A DNA stretch of 64,000 nt from Panulirus ornatus (lineage: Eukaryota; Arthropoda; Malacostraca; Decapoda; Palinuridae), in contig NC_092287.1 of assembly GCF_036320965.1 (NCBI RefSeq), positions 698,825-762,824 of the forward strand, in the 5' to 3' direction. The notes below the pieces were generated by a model. That model saw nothing but the letters and a program-made list of their open reading frames with translations, searched no databases and was not told the DNA's origin. Below, in pieces: positions 1 through 12,265 of the stretch. The translations under genes were made by a program, and so were the position numbers. Every line of letters begins with the position of its first letter. The first letter of the stretch is position 1.

Positions 1-899
1 GTCCTGGTTCAGCCCATTGACAGCACGTCAACCCCGATATACCATCGTTCCAATTCACTCTGTTGTTTGCATGCCTCTCACCCTCCTGTATGTTCAGGCC
101 CAGATCGCCTAATAACTTTTTCACTCCATCCTTCCACCTACAATATGGTCTCCCGCTTCTTGTTCCCTCCACTCCTGACACATATCCTGTTTGTCAACCT
201 TTCCATATTCATTCTTTCCATATGTCTAAACAATTTCAAAACACCCTCTTCTGCTCTCTCAACCACACTCTTTCTATTACCACACATCTCTCTTACCCTT
301 TCATTCATTAACTCGATCAAACCACACCACATAGTGTACCTAAACATTTCATTTCCAACACATCCTCCCACCTCCATACAAAACTAACTATAGCCCACGC
401 CTCGCAACCATATAACATTGTTGGAACCACTATTCCTTCAAACGTACCCATTTTTGCTCTCCGAGGTAACGTTCTCGCCTTCCTCACATTCTTCAACGCT
501 CCCAGAACTTTGCCCCCTCCCCCACCCTATGCCTCACTTCCGCTTCCATGGTTCCATTCGTGCCAAGTCCATTCCTAGATATTTTCAACACTTCACTTCC
601 TCCTATTCTTTTCAGTTCAAACTCATCCCAACTAAACTGTCCCTCAACCCTACTGAACCTAATAACCTTGCTTTTATTCACATTCACTCTTAACTTTCTC
701 GTCTCACACACACGCCCAAACTTAGTCACCAACTACCGAAGTTTATAACTCGAATCCGCCACTAGCGCTGTGTCATTAGCTAACAGCAACTGACTCACCT
801 CGTAGGCCCTTTCATCTTCCACAAACTGCGTATTTGTCCCTCTCTCCAACAACACTCTCGCATTTACCTCCCTCATCACTCCATCCATAAAGAAATTGA
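1..899 (-). mobile_element. Degenerate non-LTR retrotransposon (LINE), 3' end of the reverse-transcriptase ORF
   Basis: The minus strand encodes the C-terminal half of a LINE reverse transcriptase of a type very common in decapod genomes. Reading from 899 downward, NFFMDGVMREVNARVL is followed by SQLLLANDTALVADSS, which sits where the catalytic FADD motif belongs, so the first catalytic Asp is replaced by Asn. An in-frame stop at about 733-735 precedes LVTKFGRVCETRKLRVNVNK (732 downward), the typical segment after the catalytic motif. After about 493 the frame shifts, and reading resumes at 377-138 with the conserved ERAEEGVLKLFRHMERM region. The element continues to the window edge, where the end resembles the RDRVEW-type tail. 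Stops and frameshifts show it is dead. The family is recognised from motifs; the exact clade is not settled. Confidence 0.85.
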
Positions 900-900
900 G

Positions 901-905
<5 letters not shown>

Positions 906-986
<81 letters not shown>
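906..986. repeat. (AT)n microsatellite
   Basis: About 40 uninterrupted AT dinucleotides. The tract abuts the upstream end of the RT relic, replacing the rest of that ORF. Confidence 0.97.
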
Positions 987-987
<1 letters not shown>

Positions 988-1251
988 CATAAAATTATTT
1001 ACGTATGTATATAAATAACTCTATATTCCCCCACAGCACTATTCTCAATTCTGTGGTGTGTTCCCTCTGCTCATCAAGCAGTCGGTAGCACGACGCACTC
1101 CAGATTTATGGCTTGTCCGAAAGTTTAACCCGAGATATTCTTGGCTGGAAGTTTGGCAACCCTGTGAGGTTCCTGTCAGACCCTGGCCTTCAGGCTTAGC
1201 CCAAAGGAATGATATGAGAGACGTGGTAAGACGGAAAGGGACCAGAGATGG

Positions 1252-1253
<2 letters not shown>
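987..1253. other. Unique sequence, nothing recognised
   Basis: No coding motif, RNA gene or repeat was recognised. Open frames here run into the neighbouring GA tract and are artefacts of it. Confidence 0.5.

Positions 1254-1319
<66 letters not shown>
1254..1319. repeat. (GA)n microsatellite
   Basis: About 33 GA dinucleotides without visible interruption. Confidence 0.97.
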
Positions 1320-1321
<2 letters not shown>

Positions 1322-1403
1322 GGCATTAGATGGTGTGTGAGACAAGAGAGACCATATAGAGACTAAGAGGACATGTGATGAAAATGAGGGTAAGAAGCAG
1401 TGT

Positions 1404-1424
1404 TGTGTGTGTGTGTGTGTGTGG
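1404..1424. repeat. Short (GT)n microsatellite
   Basis: About ten GT dinucleotides followed by a G-rich run. Confidence 0.9.
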
Positions 1425-2116
1425 GTGGGGGGATGTTTGCCACCATGACTGAGGTAGGATATGTGAACACCAGGCATCACAAACATTGTGGAACAGAACA
1501 AAACATCCTTCGAGAAGCTGATGAAGAAAATCTCTTAGTGAGGACTGATTTGAATCCTGCGTTAAGGAGGAAAAATGTGAGTGTAGGATGAGGCTTGGAA
1601 CACGAAGCTGAGCTGTTTTACTGCTGCTGGAAGACGAGGGTTGCGCTGTGGTTGTCTCCATACAGTGTGTGGTGAAGTGTAAGATTCCAGGAATGCGTAA
1701 GTGGGAAAACTTGAAGATCGCAAAAGTTCCAGCTATCTGAGAGTGACTGGAAAATTCTGGAACTTCCTCCTGGTGATACAAGTCAACATCGGTCACAGTC
1801 ATTCCATAATGGTCTTTTATAATCCGGTAGTTTCCTCTATGAGAGCCAGTGATGCGCTCCCAACTAAAAGGGTTTCTGGAAATGATATGGCCGTGATGTA
1901 CCATAAGCCTATTATCGGAAAATGAACAGCATGAGAATGACGATAGACGGGCAGGGAGGTGAACAACTCAAGTCTTGTGGGAGGAGGTAGTGAGTGTGCG
2001 CATGTGCCGGGAATGTAAGCTGATACAGACCATAGAATAAGACTGTGGACGTAGAGGAATGGTAGCTTGCCATCAGCCTTATACTTGGTCTTGAGGTAAC
2101 ACGACACATACACCAA

Positions 2117-2117
<1 letters not shown>
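1425..2117. other. Unique sequence, nothing recognised
   Basis: A 192-codon open frame on the minus strand crosses this stretch (1326-1904). It contains translated GT repeat and shows no domain, signal peptide or conserved motif, so I do not call it a gene. Confidence 0.5.

Positions 2118-2164
<47 letters not shown>
2118..2164. repeat. (GT)n microsatellite
   Basis: About 23 GT dinucleotides. Confidence 0.97.
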
Positions 2165-2169
<5 letters not shown>

Positions 2170-2990
2170 GCAGGTAAGGTTAATCCAGTCTCAGTAACAT
2201 AGAGGACATCGTACCTCACTATAGTCCTCAGTTATTATTCTCTCTCATTGGCTCCTCGCTCTCCTCAACTGCGTTAATTTCGATGAAGCTTCGCTGCAAC
2301 TCACATCATGCCTCTCTGGTAATGGCATCCCACCACCACCACATTGTGACAACAGAAACATTATTAGAATTTCGAGGATTCTGTTCTAACATTATCAGTT
2401 GAATGTCTGACTTATGAGTCTATAACTTTGACGTTATTGTAGACCTCGGAATTATGGCATGTCAACCATTTTTCGTTTCATATTACAAGATTTATTATAA
2501 GAGCAGATAAGACTTTCCTCCCTGAACCGTACCGAGTGTCTTCTAGTGATTGATAAAGTGTTTGGATTTCTGATTGCAGTGATTAATGTTTTGTTTGAAT
2601 ATATCAGGTGTAACACAAGGTGGGTAGAGCTTGGCTACGTGTGTGTGTGACGCTCGTGCGGTGGTAGATGTCTCGTGTGACACAGAGTAGCATGAACCTG
2701 AATTTGAGGATCGTGTGGCTGGTGAGTATACCACTGTCTTAGTTGGTGATCGAAGCTGAATCATCATGTTCATTCGGTATGGCTCAACTAGTAATACGTT
2801 TACTCGTCTGGGATGTGAATGATGGAGTACAGTTATTGTACGATGAAACCAGTATTGCCCTAGAGTCCACCGGTACTTGAAAGTTGAGACACTGACAACT
2901 TGTCACGTAAAGTAAATGAAACCGATACACATCTGCCAGGTATAATCTGTTTGTTGAAGGAATGGAAAGGTTTCCAGTTAGTGGCTTTCC
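2165..2990. other. Unique sequence, nothing recognised
   Basis: AT-rich single-copy-looking sequence without a recognisable gene or repeat. Confidence 0.5.
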
Positions 2991-3229
2991 TCTGGACTGG
3001 TGTTTCTTTCATACCATTCGCCATTTCCCGCGTTAGCGGGAGAGCGTTAAGAACAGAGGACTGGGCTTTTGAGGGAATACCCTCACCTGGCCCCCTTCTC
3101 TGTTCCCTCTTTTGGAAAAAAAAAACGAGAGGGGAGGATTTCCAAGCCCCCCGCTGCCTCCCGTTTTAGTCGCCTTCTACGACACGCAGGGAATACGTGG
3201 GAAGTATTCTTTCTCCCCTATCCCCAGGG

Positions 3230-3232
<3 letters not shown>
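2991..3232 (+). mobile_element. Dispersed decapod repeat (non-coding tail of a retroelement or SINE-like unit)
   Basis: From memory of decapod genomic sequence, this segment matches a very abundant dispersed repeat. Its landmarks are CCGCGTTAGCGGGAGAGCG near 3030, a run of A at 3115-3123, the stretch TAGTCGCCTTCTACGACACG at 3167-3186 and CCCCAGGGATAATATATA at the end. It passes directly into an AT microsatellite, which appears to be its 3' tail. No protein is encoded. A diverged relative lies at 42130-42375. The class is uncertain; it could be a LINE 3' UTR that is mobilised alone. Confidence 0.7.

Positions 3233-3306
<74 letters not shown>
3233..3306. repeat. (AT)n microsatellite, tail of the preceding dispersed repeat
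   Basis: About 37 AT dinucleotides starting exactly where the dispersed repeat ends. Confidence 0.97.
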
Positions 3307-3308
<2 letters not shown>

Positions 3309-3847
3309 TGTACATGGTTGTTGTGTCATGCGTTGCTAACATCAGTGTACGTGGATAACGACGGCTTTACGAGTAAGTTTGTGACTGAGGAAGTTTGTTG
3401 GTTTTTGTTTCCTCAATGAAAGGATTTATTGACCAACCTGCCATGATGGACTCCGGCTAAACTTTCTGGTTTTTATCTATATTCAGCAGAGGGCGTGGGT
3501 GGCGGCGCTGGATGGGCTAACTCCTGCAACTTCTGAGTGATCCATCGCTTATATAAATCTGCAGAGACTTCAGGGAAAGAAGGGACTATCTTCTTTTGTG
3601 GTCATATACATATCTTTTTTCAACAAGATAGTCAAGATACTATATGAAAAAAAAATGGTTTTTCTACGATGATGTTCATAGATTTCGTTCAAGAGTTTAC
3701 CAAACATAATCTTTGCGGTAATGTAGAACTCTGTCACTGCTAACAACTGGTCTGGTAAAAAGATGTTTCGTCTTGTATAATTTCCTACGATAATTATGAT
3801 TACATGACGCGTGATGTAGCGTCTTCGGTAACGGTACAGTGAACTAC
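3307..3847. other. Unique left flank of the 21-bp array
   Basis: No recognised gene. The array begins abruptly at 3848 with a fully canonical unit. Confidence 0.5.
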
Positions 3848-6800
3848 AGGTCGTACCATCGTGCTCGTAGGTCGTACCATCGTGCTCGTAGGTCGTACCA
3901 TCGTGCTCGTAGGTCGTACCATCGTGCTCGTAGGTCGTACCATCGTGCTCGTAGGTCGTACCATCGTGCTCGTAGGTCGTACCATCGTGCTCGTAGGTCG
4001 TACCATCGTGCTCGTAGGTCGTACCATCGTGCTCGTAGGTCGTACCATCGTGCTCGTAGGTCGTACCATCGTGCTCGTAGGTCGTACCATCGTGCTCGTA
4101 GGTCGTACCATCGTGCTCGTAGGTCGTACCATCGTGCTCGTAGGTCGTACCATCGTGCTCGTAGGTCGTACCATCGTGCTCGTAGGTCGTACCATCGTGC
4201 TCGTAGGTCGTACCATCGTGCTCGTAGGTCGTACCATCGTGCTCGTAGGTCGTACCATCGTGCTCGTAGGTCGTACCATCGTGCTCGTAGGTCGTACCAT
4301 CGTGCTCGTAGGTCGTACCATCGTGCTCGTAGGTCGTACCATCGTGCTCGTAGGTCGTACCATCGTGCTCGTAGGTCGTACCATCGTGCTCGTAGGTCGT
4401 ACCATCGTGCTCGTAGGTCGTACCATCGTGCTCGTAGGTCGTACCATCGTGCTCGTAGGTCGTACCATCGTGCTCGTAGGTCGTACCATCGTGCTCGTAG
4501 GTCGTACCATCGTGCTCGTAGGTCGTACCATCGTGCTCGTAGGTCGTACCATCGTGCTCGTAGGTCGTACCATCGTGCTCGTAGGTCGTACCATCGTGCT
4601 CGTAGGTCGTACCATCGTGCTCGTAGGTCGTACCATCGTGCTCGTAGGTCGTACCATCGTGCTCGTAGGTCGTACCATCGTGCTCGTAGGTCGTACCATC
4701 GTGCTCGTAGGTCGTACCATCGTGCTCGTAGGTCGTACCATCGTGCTCGTAGGTCGTACCATCGTGCTCGTAGGTCGTACCATCGTGCTCGTAGGTCGTA
4801 CCATCGTGCTCGTAGGTCGTACCATCGTGCTCGTAGGTCGTACCATCGTGCTCGTAGGTCGTACCATCGTGCTCGTAGGTCGTACCATCGTGCTCGTAGG
4901 TCGTACCATCGTGCTCGTAGGTCGTACCATCGTGCTCGTAGGTCGTACCATCGTGCTCGTAGGTCGTACCATCGTGCTCGTAGGTCGTACCATCGTGCTC
5001 GTAGGTCGTACCATCGTGCTCGTAGGTCGTACCATCGTGCTCGTAGGTCGTACCATCGTGCTCGTAGGTCGTACCATCGTGCTCGTAGGTCGTACCATCG
5101 TGCTCGTAGGTCGTACCATCGTGCTCGTAGGTCGTACCATCGTGCTCGTAGGTCGTACCATCGTGCTCGTAGGTCGTACCATCGTGCTCGTAGGTCGTAC
5201 CATCGTGCTCGTAGGTCGTACCATCGTGCTCGTAGGTCGTACCATCGTGCTCGTAGGTCGTACCATCGTGCTCGTAGGTCGTACCATCGTGCTCGTAGGT
5301 CGTACCATCGTGCTCGTAGGTCGTACCATCGTGCTCGTAGGTCGTACCATCGTGCTCGTAGGTCGTACCATCGTGCTCGTAGGTCGTACCATCGTGCTCG
5401 TAGGTCGTACCATCGTGCTCGTAGGTCGTACCATCGTGCTCGTAGGTCGTACCATCGTGCTCGTAGGTCGTACCATCGTGCTCGTAGGTCGTACCATCGT
5501 GCTCGTAGGTCGTACCATCGTGCTCGTAGGTCGTACCATCGTGCTCGTAGGTCGTACCATCGTGCTCGTAGGTCGTACCATCGTGCTCGTAGGTCGTACC
5601 ATCGTGCTCGTAGGTCGTACCATCGTGCTCGTAGGTCGTACCATCGTGCTCGTAGGTCGTACCATCGTGCTCGTAGGTCGTACCATCGTGCTCGTAGGTC
5701 GTACCATCGTGCTCGTAGGTCGTACCATCGTGCTCGTAGGTCGTACCATCGTGCTCGTAGGTCGTACCATCGTGCTCGTAGGTCGTACCATCGTGCTCGT
5801 AGGTCGTACCATCGTGCTCGTAGGTCGTACCATCGTGCTCGTAGGTCGTACCATCGTGCTCGTAGGTCGTACCATCGTGCTCGTAGGTCGTACCATCGTG
5901 CTCGTAGGTCGTACCATCGTGCTCGTAGGTCGTACCATCGTGCTCGTAGGTCGTACCATCGTGCTCGTAGGTCGTACCATCGTGCTCGTAGGTCGTACCA
6001 TCGTGCTCGTAGGTCGTACCATCGTGCTCGTAGGTCGTACCATCGTGCTCGTAGGTCGTACCATCGTGCTCGTAGGTCGTACCATCGTGCTCGTAGGTCG
6101 TACCATCGTGCTCGTAGGTCGTACCATCGTGCTCGTAGGTCGTACCATCGTGCTCGTAGGTCGTACCATCGTGCTCGTAGGTCGTACCATCGTGCTCGTA
6201 GGTCGTACCATCGTGCTCGTAGGTCGTACCATCGTGCTCGTAGGTCGTACCATCGTGCTCGTAGGTCGTACCATCGTGCTCGTAGGTCGTACCATCGTGC
6301 TCGTAGGTCGTACCATCGTGCTCGTAGGTCGTACCATCGTGCTCGTAGGTCGTACCATCGTGCTCGTAGGTCGTACCATCGTGCTCGTAGGTCGTACCAT
6401 CGTGCTCGTAGGTCGTACCATCGTGCTCGTAGGTCGTACCATCGTGCTCGTAGGTCGTACCATCGTGCTCGTAGGTCGTACCATCGTGCTCGTAGGTCGT
6501 ACCATCGTGCTCGTAGGTCGTACCATCGTGCTCGTAGGTCGTACCATCGTGCTCGTAGGTCGTACCATCGTGCTCGTAGGTCGTACCATCGTGCTCGTAG
6601 GTCGTACCATCGTGCTCGTAGGTCGTACCATCGTGCTCGTAGGTCGTACCATCGTGCTCGTAGGTCGTACCATCGTGCTCGTAGGTCGTACCATCGTGCT
6701 CGTAGGTCGTACCATCGTGCTCGTAGGTCGTACCATCGTGCTCGTAGGTCGTACCATCGTGCTCGTAGGTCGTACCATCGTGCTCGTAGGTCGTACCATC

Positions 6801-7585
6801 GTGCTCGTAGGTCGTACCATCGTGCTCGTAGGTCGTACCATCGTGCTCGTAGGTCGTACCATCGTGCTCGTAGGTCGTACCATCGTGCTCGTAGGTCGTA
6901 CCATCGTGCTCGTAGGTCGTACCATCGTGCTCGTAGGTCGTACCATCGTGCTCGTAGGTCGTACCATCGTGCTCGTAGGTCGTACCATCGTGCTCGTAGG
7001 TCGTACCATCGTGCTCGTAGGTCGTACCATCGTGCTCGTAGGTCGTACCATCGTGCTCGTAGGTCGTACCATCGTGCTCGTAGGTCGTACCATCGTGCTC
7101 GTAGGTCGTACCATCGTGCTCGTAGGTCGTACCATCGTGCTCGTAGGTCGTACCATCGTGCTCGTAGGTCGTACCATCGTGCTCGTAGGTCGTACCATCG
7201 TGCTCGTAGGTCGTACCATCGTGCTCGTAGGTCGTACCATCGTGCTCGTAGGTCGTACCATCGTGCTCGTAGGTCGTACCATCGTGCTCGTAGGTCGTAC
7301 CATCGTGCTCGTAGGTCGTACCATCGTGCTCGTAGGTCGTACCATCGTGCTCGTAGGTCGTACCATCGTGCTCGTAGGTCGTACCATCGTGCTCGTAGGT
7401 CGTACCATCGTGCTCGTAGGTCGTACCATCGTGCTCGTGGGTCGTACCGTCGTGCTCATAGGTCGCACCATCGTGCTCATAGATCGTACCGTCGTGCTCG
7501 TAGATCGTACCGTCGTACTCATAGGTCGTACCATCGTGCTCGTAGGTCGTACCATCGTGCTCGTAGGTGGTATTATCGTGGTCAA
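3848..7585. repeat. 21-bp tandem satellite array, 177 units plus one degenerate unit
   Basis: The unit is AGGTCGTACC followed by ATCGTGCTCGT. The distance from the first unit (3848) to the degenerate last one (7565) is exactly 177 times 21, so there is no net insertion or deletion. The first 171 units (3848-7438) look identical. All variation sits in the last six or seven: G at 7439, CAT for CGT, ACCGTC for ACCATC, single changes in others, and a poorly matching final unit. The changes restore the ACCGTC form seen in the dispersed relatives, so the right edge probably keeps the older state. Both strands are open in frames reading RSYHRAR, VGRTIVL, TTYEHDG and TSTMVRP. I regard these as by-products of a unit divisible by three, since there is no splice, signal or domain context and the variant units show no clear synonymous bias. 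Confidence 0.97.
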
Positions 7586-8504
7586 TGCGTCTTGATATAT
7601 TCAGAGAAGAATCTCGCTTGAAATTATCATTGTAGAAGTACATAGTTAAGTGAGGAAGTCGTATCCATCCATACAGATGCTGAGCAGATTAGAGCCACAG
7701 GATGTATAATGGTCCCAGTGAAGTCAACAAGGACTATATTGGTCGCTTCCCTACACACACTGTCGGCCTATTGGTTCTGTAACTGCAATACAGATGTAGT
7801 CCTAAAGCCATAGCTAACAAACCTGTCAATAGACTAATAGCCTTGTCTGTGGCTGGAGGCGCCAGGAAGATGCTGGAATATTGGTTGCAAAATCTTTGTG
7901 AATCTACAGCAAGCAGACTTGCTGCAAGGCTGGAAACAGATGTGCCGGAATGCTGTATATCGTGTTGACCTTTGGAGGTGACCCGTGTGACCCTGTAAAA
8001 AGCTTCAGTGATTTATATTCCACAATGGTGAACGAATGCCAAGTTTTAGACCTGTAGACGTGACCTATTTGGCATTGTCAAGAGGGAGAGACGAAGAATG
8101 GTATCAGCTTTATATTCTGCTCAGAATGTAATGAACTTCTGTATATAAAGGAATGTGAAACACAGAGGTACATCGTTAGAGTGGCCTGGCAATATGATGT
8201 CCAAGAAACAGAATTTCAGTGGATTTCACTCAGTATAATCATAGATTTTTAACCCTTTAGTAACGCGAATCCAGTGTGTAGATGAATTGACTTTCACTTC
8301 AGTATGGCCTACAGCCTGGGTCTGTCGCTATGACTGACGACGAAACCTGCTGGCCTGCCATTTTTCTGGGTAACTTTGAAACGAGTAGTAGGAACGTGGG
8401 CTGAGATTTAAACGGACTGGGAAACGTAATTCCAGTATGCCTTTTATTCCGAAGGTTTAGTTTTGGCCTGGAAAATAAATGCTTTTGTACCCACACAGAC
8501 ACTC
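7586..8504. other. Unique sequence, nothing recognised
   Basis: Short open frames only; no conserved motif seen. Confidence 0.5.
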
Positions 8505-8519
8505 ACAAACACGCACGCA

Positions 8520-8587
<68 letters not shown>
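8505..8587. repeat. (CA)n microsatellite
   Basis: Imperfect CA repeat (CACG and CATA interruptions at the left end), pure from about 8528. Confidence 0.95.
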
Positions 8588-8592
<5 letters not shown>

Positions 8593-9355
8593 GTCATCGA
8601 CGAGTTTTGGACTGGAAAATGACATAGTGCAGCCGAACAGTAGTGGGTGGAGGAGGAAGATGATTTACTGGTTAAAAGACTACTCGAGACTACACACAGG
8701 CCAGAGGCAGAACATATGGGAGGAGTGAGTCATGAAGGATTAATGAGGCTTCAGGAAGTACTCATGTTGGTTGAGAACCTGTCGTGCTCGTGGTTGGCGG
8801 CGTCGTGCACGAGGGATGATAACCCAGTACTCCTCAGCTAACAATGATCTGACGTCTATGTGTAAGTTATTAAGTTCAACAGCGACGATGACCCGGCCAG
8901 AGGGATGACCTCCGTGACCCCGACCCTGATTGGCACCTGCTGCAGCCCACGAGATGAGACTTTCCACACGACACATACACAACTTTGTAGCATCAAATTC
9001 ACATGAGGATTTTCTCGGTATATTCCCTCATGTTCATCTTGTGGGAGTGCAGCTTGATGTGTGGTAATCAGGTGACTGTGAGAGTGTACGGGATTAATAG
9101 CAGCTATTTACATTCTTGTTTGTGTCTGTTTGTTTTTTCTATGTGTGTATGCTTGTGTGTATATGTGCGTTTCTCTCTCTCTGTGTCAGTATGTAATTGC
9201 ACGTGTTTTAGAACGTATATGTGCGTGTGTGTGTTTGTGTGTGGAGGAAGGCAGTGCACCCCAGCAAGGAAGGTGTGAGGGAGAACACGTAACACAATGT
9301 AGGTTATATACCCTTGGTACGGTAGGTGTCCTCGGGTACCACTCATAACAAGTCT
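8588..9355. other. Unique sequence with GT-rich patches
   Basis: TGTG-rich patches at 9120-9250; otherwise nothing recognised. Confidence 0.5.
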
Positions 9356-9591
9356 GGAATCACCTCACTTCCCCACCACAACCTCACCATACTTATCATG
9401 AGACAGGAATCCCCTCACATCCTACCACAACCTCACCATACTTATCATGAGACAGGAATCCCCTCACATCCTACCACAACCTCACCATACTTATCATGAG
9501 ACAGGAATCCCCTCACATCCTACCACAACCTCGCCACACTTATCATGAGACAGGAATCCCCTCACATCCTACCACAACCTCGCCACACTTA
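9356..9591. repeat. 49-bp minisatellite, about 5 copies
   Basis: The block CTTATCATGAGACAGGAATC recurs at 9392, 9441, 9490 and 9539, a strict 49-bp spacing. The last units share CGCCACAC for CACCATAC. Confidence 0.95.
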
Positions 9592-10354
9592 CAAGTTTTT
9601 CATCTCATTTTACTACACATTGAGGTCCATAATTTAACCCGGCCTCATGTCTCTCATGATCAACAAACTGTCCAGCTAATCTGCCTCACTATGTCCCATG
9701 GCACAGGTAGACCTCCCACCCCACCTCTGCAAGGTAAATTTTCTTTGCTCTACAGTTGTTCACTTTCTCCACCATGTTAATCATTTGTTCACCCATTATT
9801 CTGCATGTGCTTCCCGCATGCACCGGCACGGCAATGATGGCAGTATGTTTCCAATATGATCTAGCACGACAATATGGCAATATCTTATATTCTGACCACA
9901 TTCTCAGTGGAAGAGCGTAAACCACCGTAAGTCTGGTTCATATGATTTTCTCTTGTGTCGTGATTCATATAGAATTACTGATGAAAAATATACATATTCC
10001 CCCGTGATGATGCTTCAGTCAAGTTCTTAGAACATTTGCTTAACTTCTTGAAGTCTGGAGGTTTTGGGGAAAGATATGGGATCTAAAGCAAGTATGTTGT
10101 CTCATGCTTGCTAGACTATTTATTGTCATATAATTAGTTTTATCTTAATTAGTCTTATTTCATAATTTGATATAAATGTTGCCCGTAATTCTGATATTCC
10201 TGTACCTCTAATATCAGTTTTCAACACTGGTGACACATCTTGTCACAACACACTGTTAAACTTTGCCGATTAAGCATACAAATATCTCGCATCTGTTTGT
10301 TTCCTTCCTTTGAATATTATCTTTTCCTTTAATGTGATTCATTTCCATAGATCA

Positions 10355-10358
<4 letters not shown>
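9592..10358. other. Unique sequence, nothing recognised
   Basis: AT-rich, without long open frames or recognised repeats. Confidence 0.5.

Positions 10359-10431
<73 letters not shown>
10359..10431. repeat. (CT)n microsatellite
   Basis: About 36 CT dinucleotides. Confidence 0.97.
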
Positions 10432-10433
<2 letters not shown>

Positions 10434-10802
10434 CTTCAGTTCACGGGTGCCTAATGAACGTAACCAGATAGCTTGTCAGGGGGTAGGTCAGGACTTGGCT
10501 CATCGGACTTGCCCATAAAACATGATGGAGAGTCGTGGTTGTCCCCAGCGTTGTGTACAGACGCATTTGTACACGGCAGTGACCCTTACCCACGGGTGCC
10601 AGGTTGGTGTAGGCTCTGGCTATGGTACATAAGGATATCTGTATGCATACAGGTACAGGCCAGGCGGTTCTATGTCACGGGTACGGGAAGGAGGGGTTGT
10701 GGACGGAACCAAAGAGAAGCTATAAATTCTGATTAAAACCCGACGGTACAACCCTTGGTATGATGACCCGGCCTTCCACCAAACCAGGGGCATCATACAT
10801 AC

Positions 10803-10803
<1 letters not shown>
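10432..10803. other. Unique sequence, nothing recognised
   Basis: An 87-codon open frame lies at 10473-10736, without recognisable motif or splice context. Confidence 0.45.

Positions 10804-10888
<85 letters not shown>
10804..10888. repeat. (AT)n microsatellite
   Basis: About 42 AT dinucleotides. Confidence 0.97.
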
Positions 10889-10892
<4 letters not shown>

Positions 10893-11164
10893 TGAATGTT
10901 TCTATGGTCTTTGTACATGATATTTGTGAGAGTTTCTCTTGCTACATGATCGCGCGCCGGCGTCAGTGCTCATCTTTGCCCACACACACACACACCAGCT
11001 TGATAGAATCCTTACCAACTTAATGGTGTGGATGGAGGCGTCATCACCATACAAAGCGTTAATATCACGACGGAGACAACTGTTAACACTCTAATACGGA
11101 GAGCTAATGGCTCAGCAGCTTCACAACTCGTTCATACAAGGATACAAGTATAACCATTAGGTAT

Positions 11165-11340
11165 GAAGGTCAGGTCTTAAACCAGGTCATCATGCGCGAG
11201 GATCATACCGTCGTGCTCAAGGATCATATTGTCCTGCTCAAGGGTCGTACCGTCGCACTTAAGGTTCGTGCTCAAGGATCGTACTGTTCTGCTCAAGAAT
11301 CGTACCATAATACACCAAGATCATACCGTCGTGCTGGGGG
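11165..11340 (+). repeat. Dispersed locus of the 21-bp repeat family: GGTCA-rich core plus about 7 diverged units
   Basis: A core with AAGGTCAGG and CCAGGTCATC (11166-11192) is followed from about 11203 by units of the form AGGATCATACCGTCGTGCTC. One unit is shortened and several carry substitutions. These are the same 21-bp unit as the array at 3848-7585, in the same orientation, but with CAAGG in place of CGTAGG at the junction. Confidence 0.85.
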
Positions 11341-11586
11341 TGTTAAGGTACCAGTAAGAATGTTCATTCTACATTGTAAACATCTCAGTAAGCGTCGTGA
11401 TGAGAGGAAGAGGAAAATATTTTCATGTCTTGGTAGGATTACACGTAGAGTACCTGGTGATGATCTGATGGTAATGTGTAGCATGTGTTTGGGTACAAGT
11501 GTCTGTGTAGCATGGAAGACAAGAGACATCTGGGTTCGTTCTTAGTGCCAGAAAAGTTCATCTATTTCTCTGCAGTTTCGTGACGA

Positions 11587-11672
<86 letters not shown>
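11587..11672. repeat. (CA)n microsatellite
   Basis: About 42 CA dinucleotides. Confidence 0.97.
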
Positions 11673-11674
<2 letters not shown>

Positions 11675-12265
11675 AATGATAAAAAAAAGATTTCCCTTGC
11701 ATACCTTCTAAGAGTTTGTGTCTCCATGACTGTCACTATGAGAGTCCAAATTACCCTTGTCGGTGTTTTCATACCTGCGATCCCAGACTATTAGCTCTGT
11801 ATCATTTCTGAGTGAGGAGTGCATATCTTACTGATTAATGATGTACCGCCATGAATGTTCCTTCACTGTCATTACGATGAGGATGTTTTACACTCATGGG
11901 ACGCCATCTCTTGAGCCATCTCTTCCATTGAATCACTGTAAACAAACTAGCAGACTCGGCCCCTCTGAGTCCTAGTTTCGTAATTGCTACGGAGGATGGG
12001 GATAAGGACCGGCGGAATAGCATAGTACAGTGGTATAATCATTCACCCCCGCCATTTTTCCTCTTCATACTTTCCACATTGCTGACACGTCCGCTCCGCT
12101 CAACAACAACATATGTTTCGTAAAATGTATCACCTCAGCATTCACGAATTTTGAACCTGCTAAGAAAATGGATGAATCACTGGCAACTGTGTATGGGGTT
12201 AGTCATCGTGCATTCGGCAGCTTCCTCAGCGTGTGTACAAACTGTACAACGTCAGAGGCTGGTAG
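11673..12265. other. Unique sequence, nothing recognised
   Basis: No recognised element before the LINE relic. Confidence 0.5.

Noticed and set aside
1326..1904. 192-codon minus-strand open frame
   Set aside because: Contains translated GT repeat, has no recognisable motif and no gene context.
3848..7585. CRISPR-like array or giant repetitive protein gene
   Set aside because: The 21-bp units are head-to-tail without spacers, there are no cas genes, and the organism is eukaryotic. The open frames follow from a unit divisible by three.
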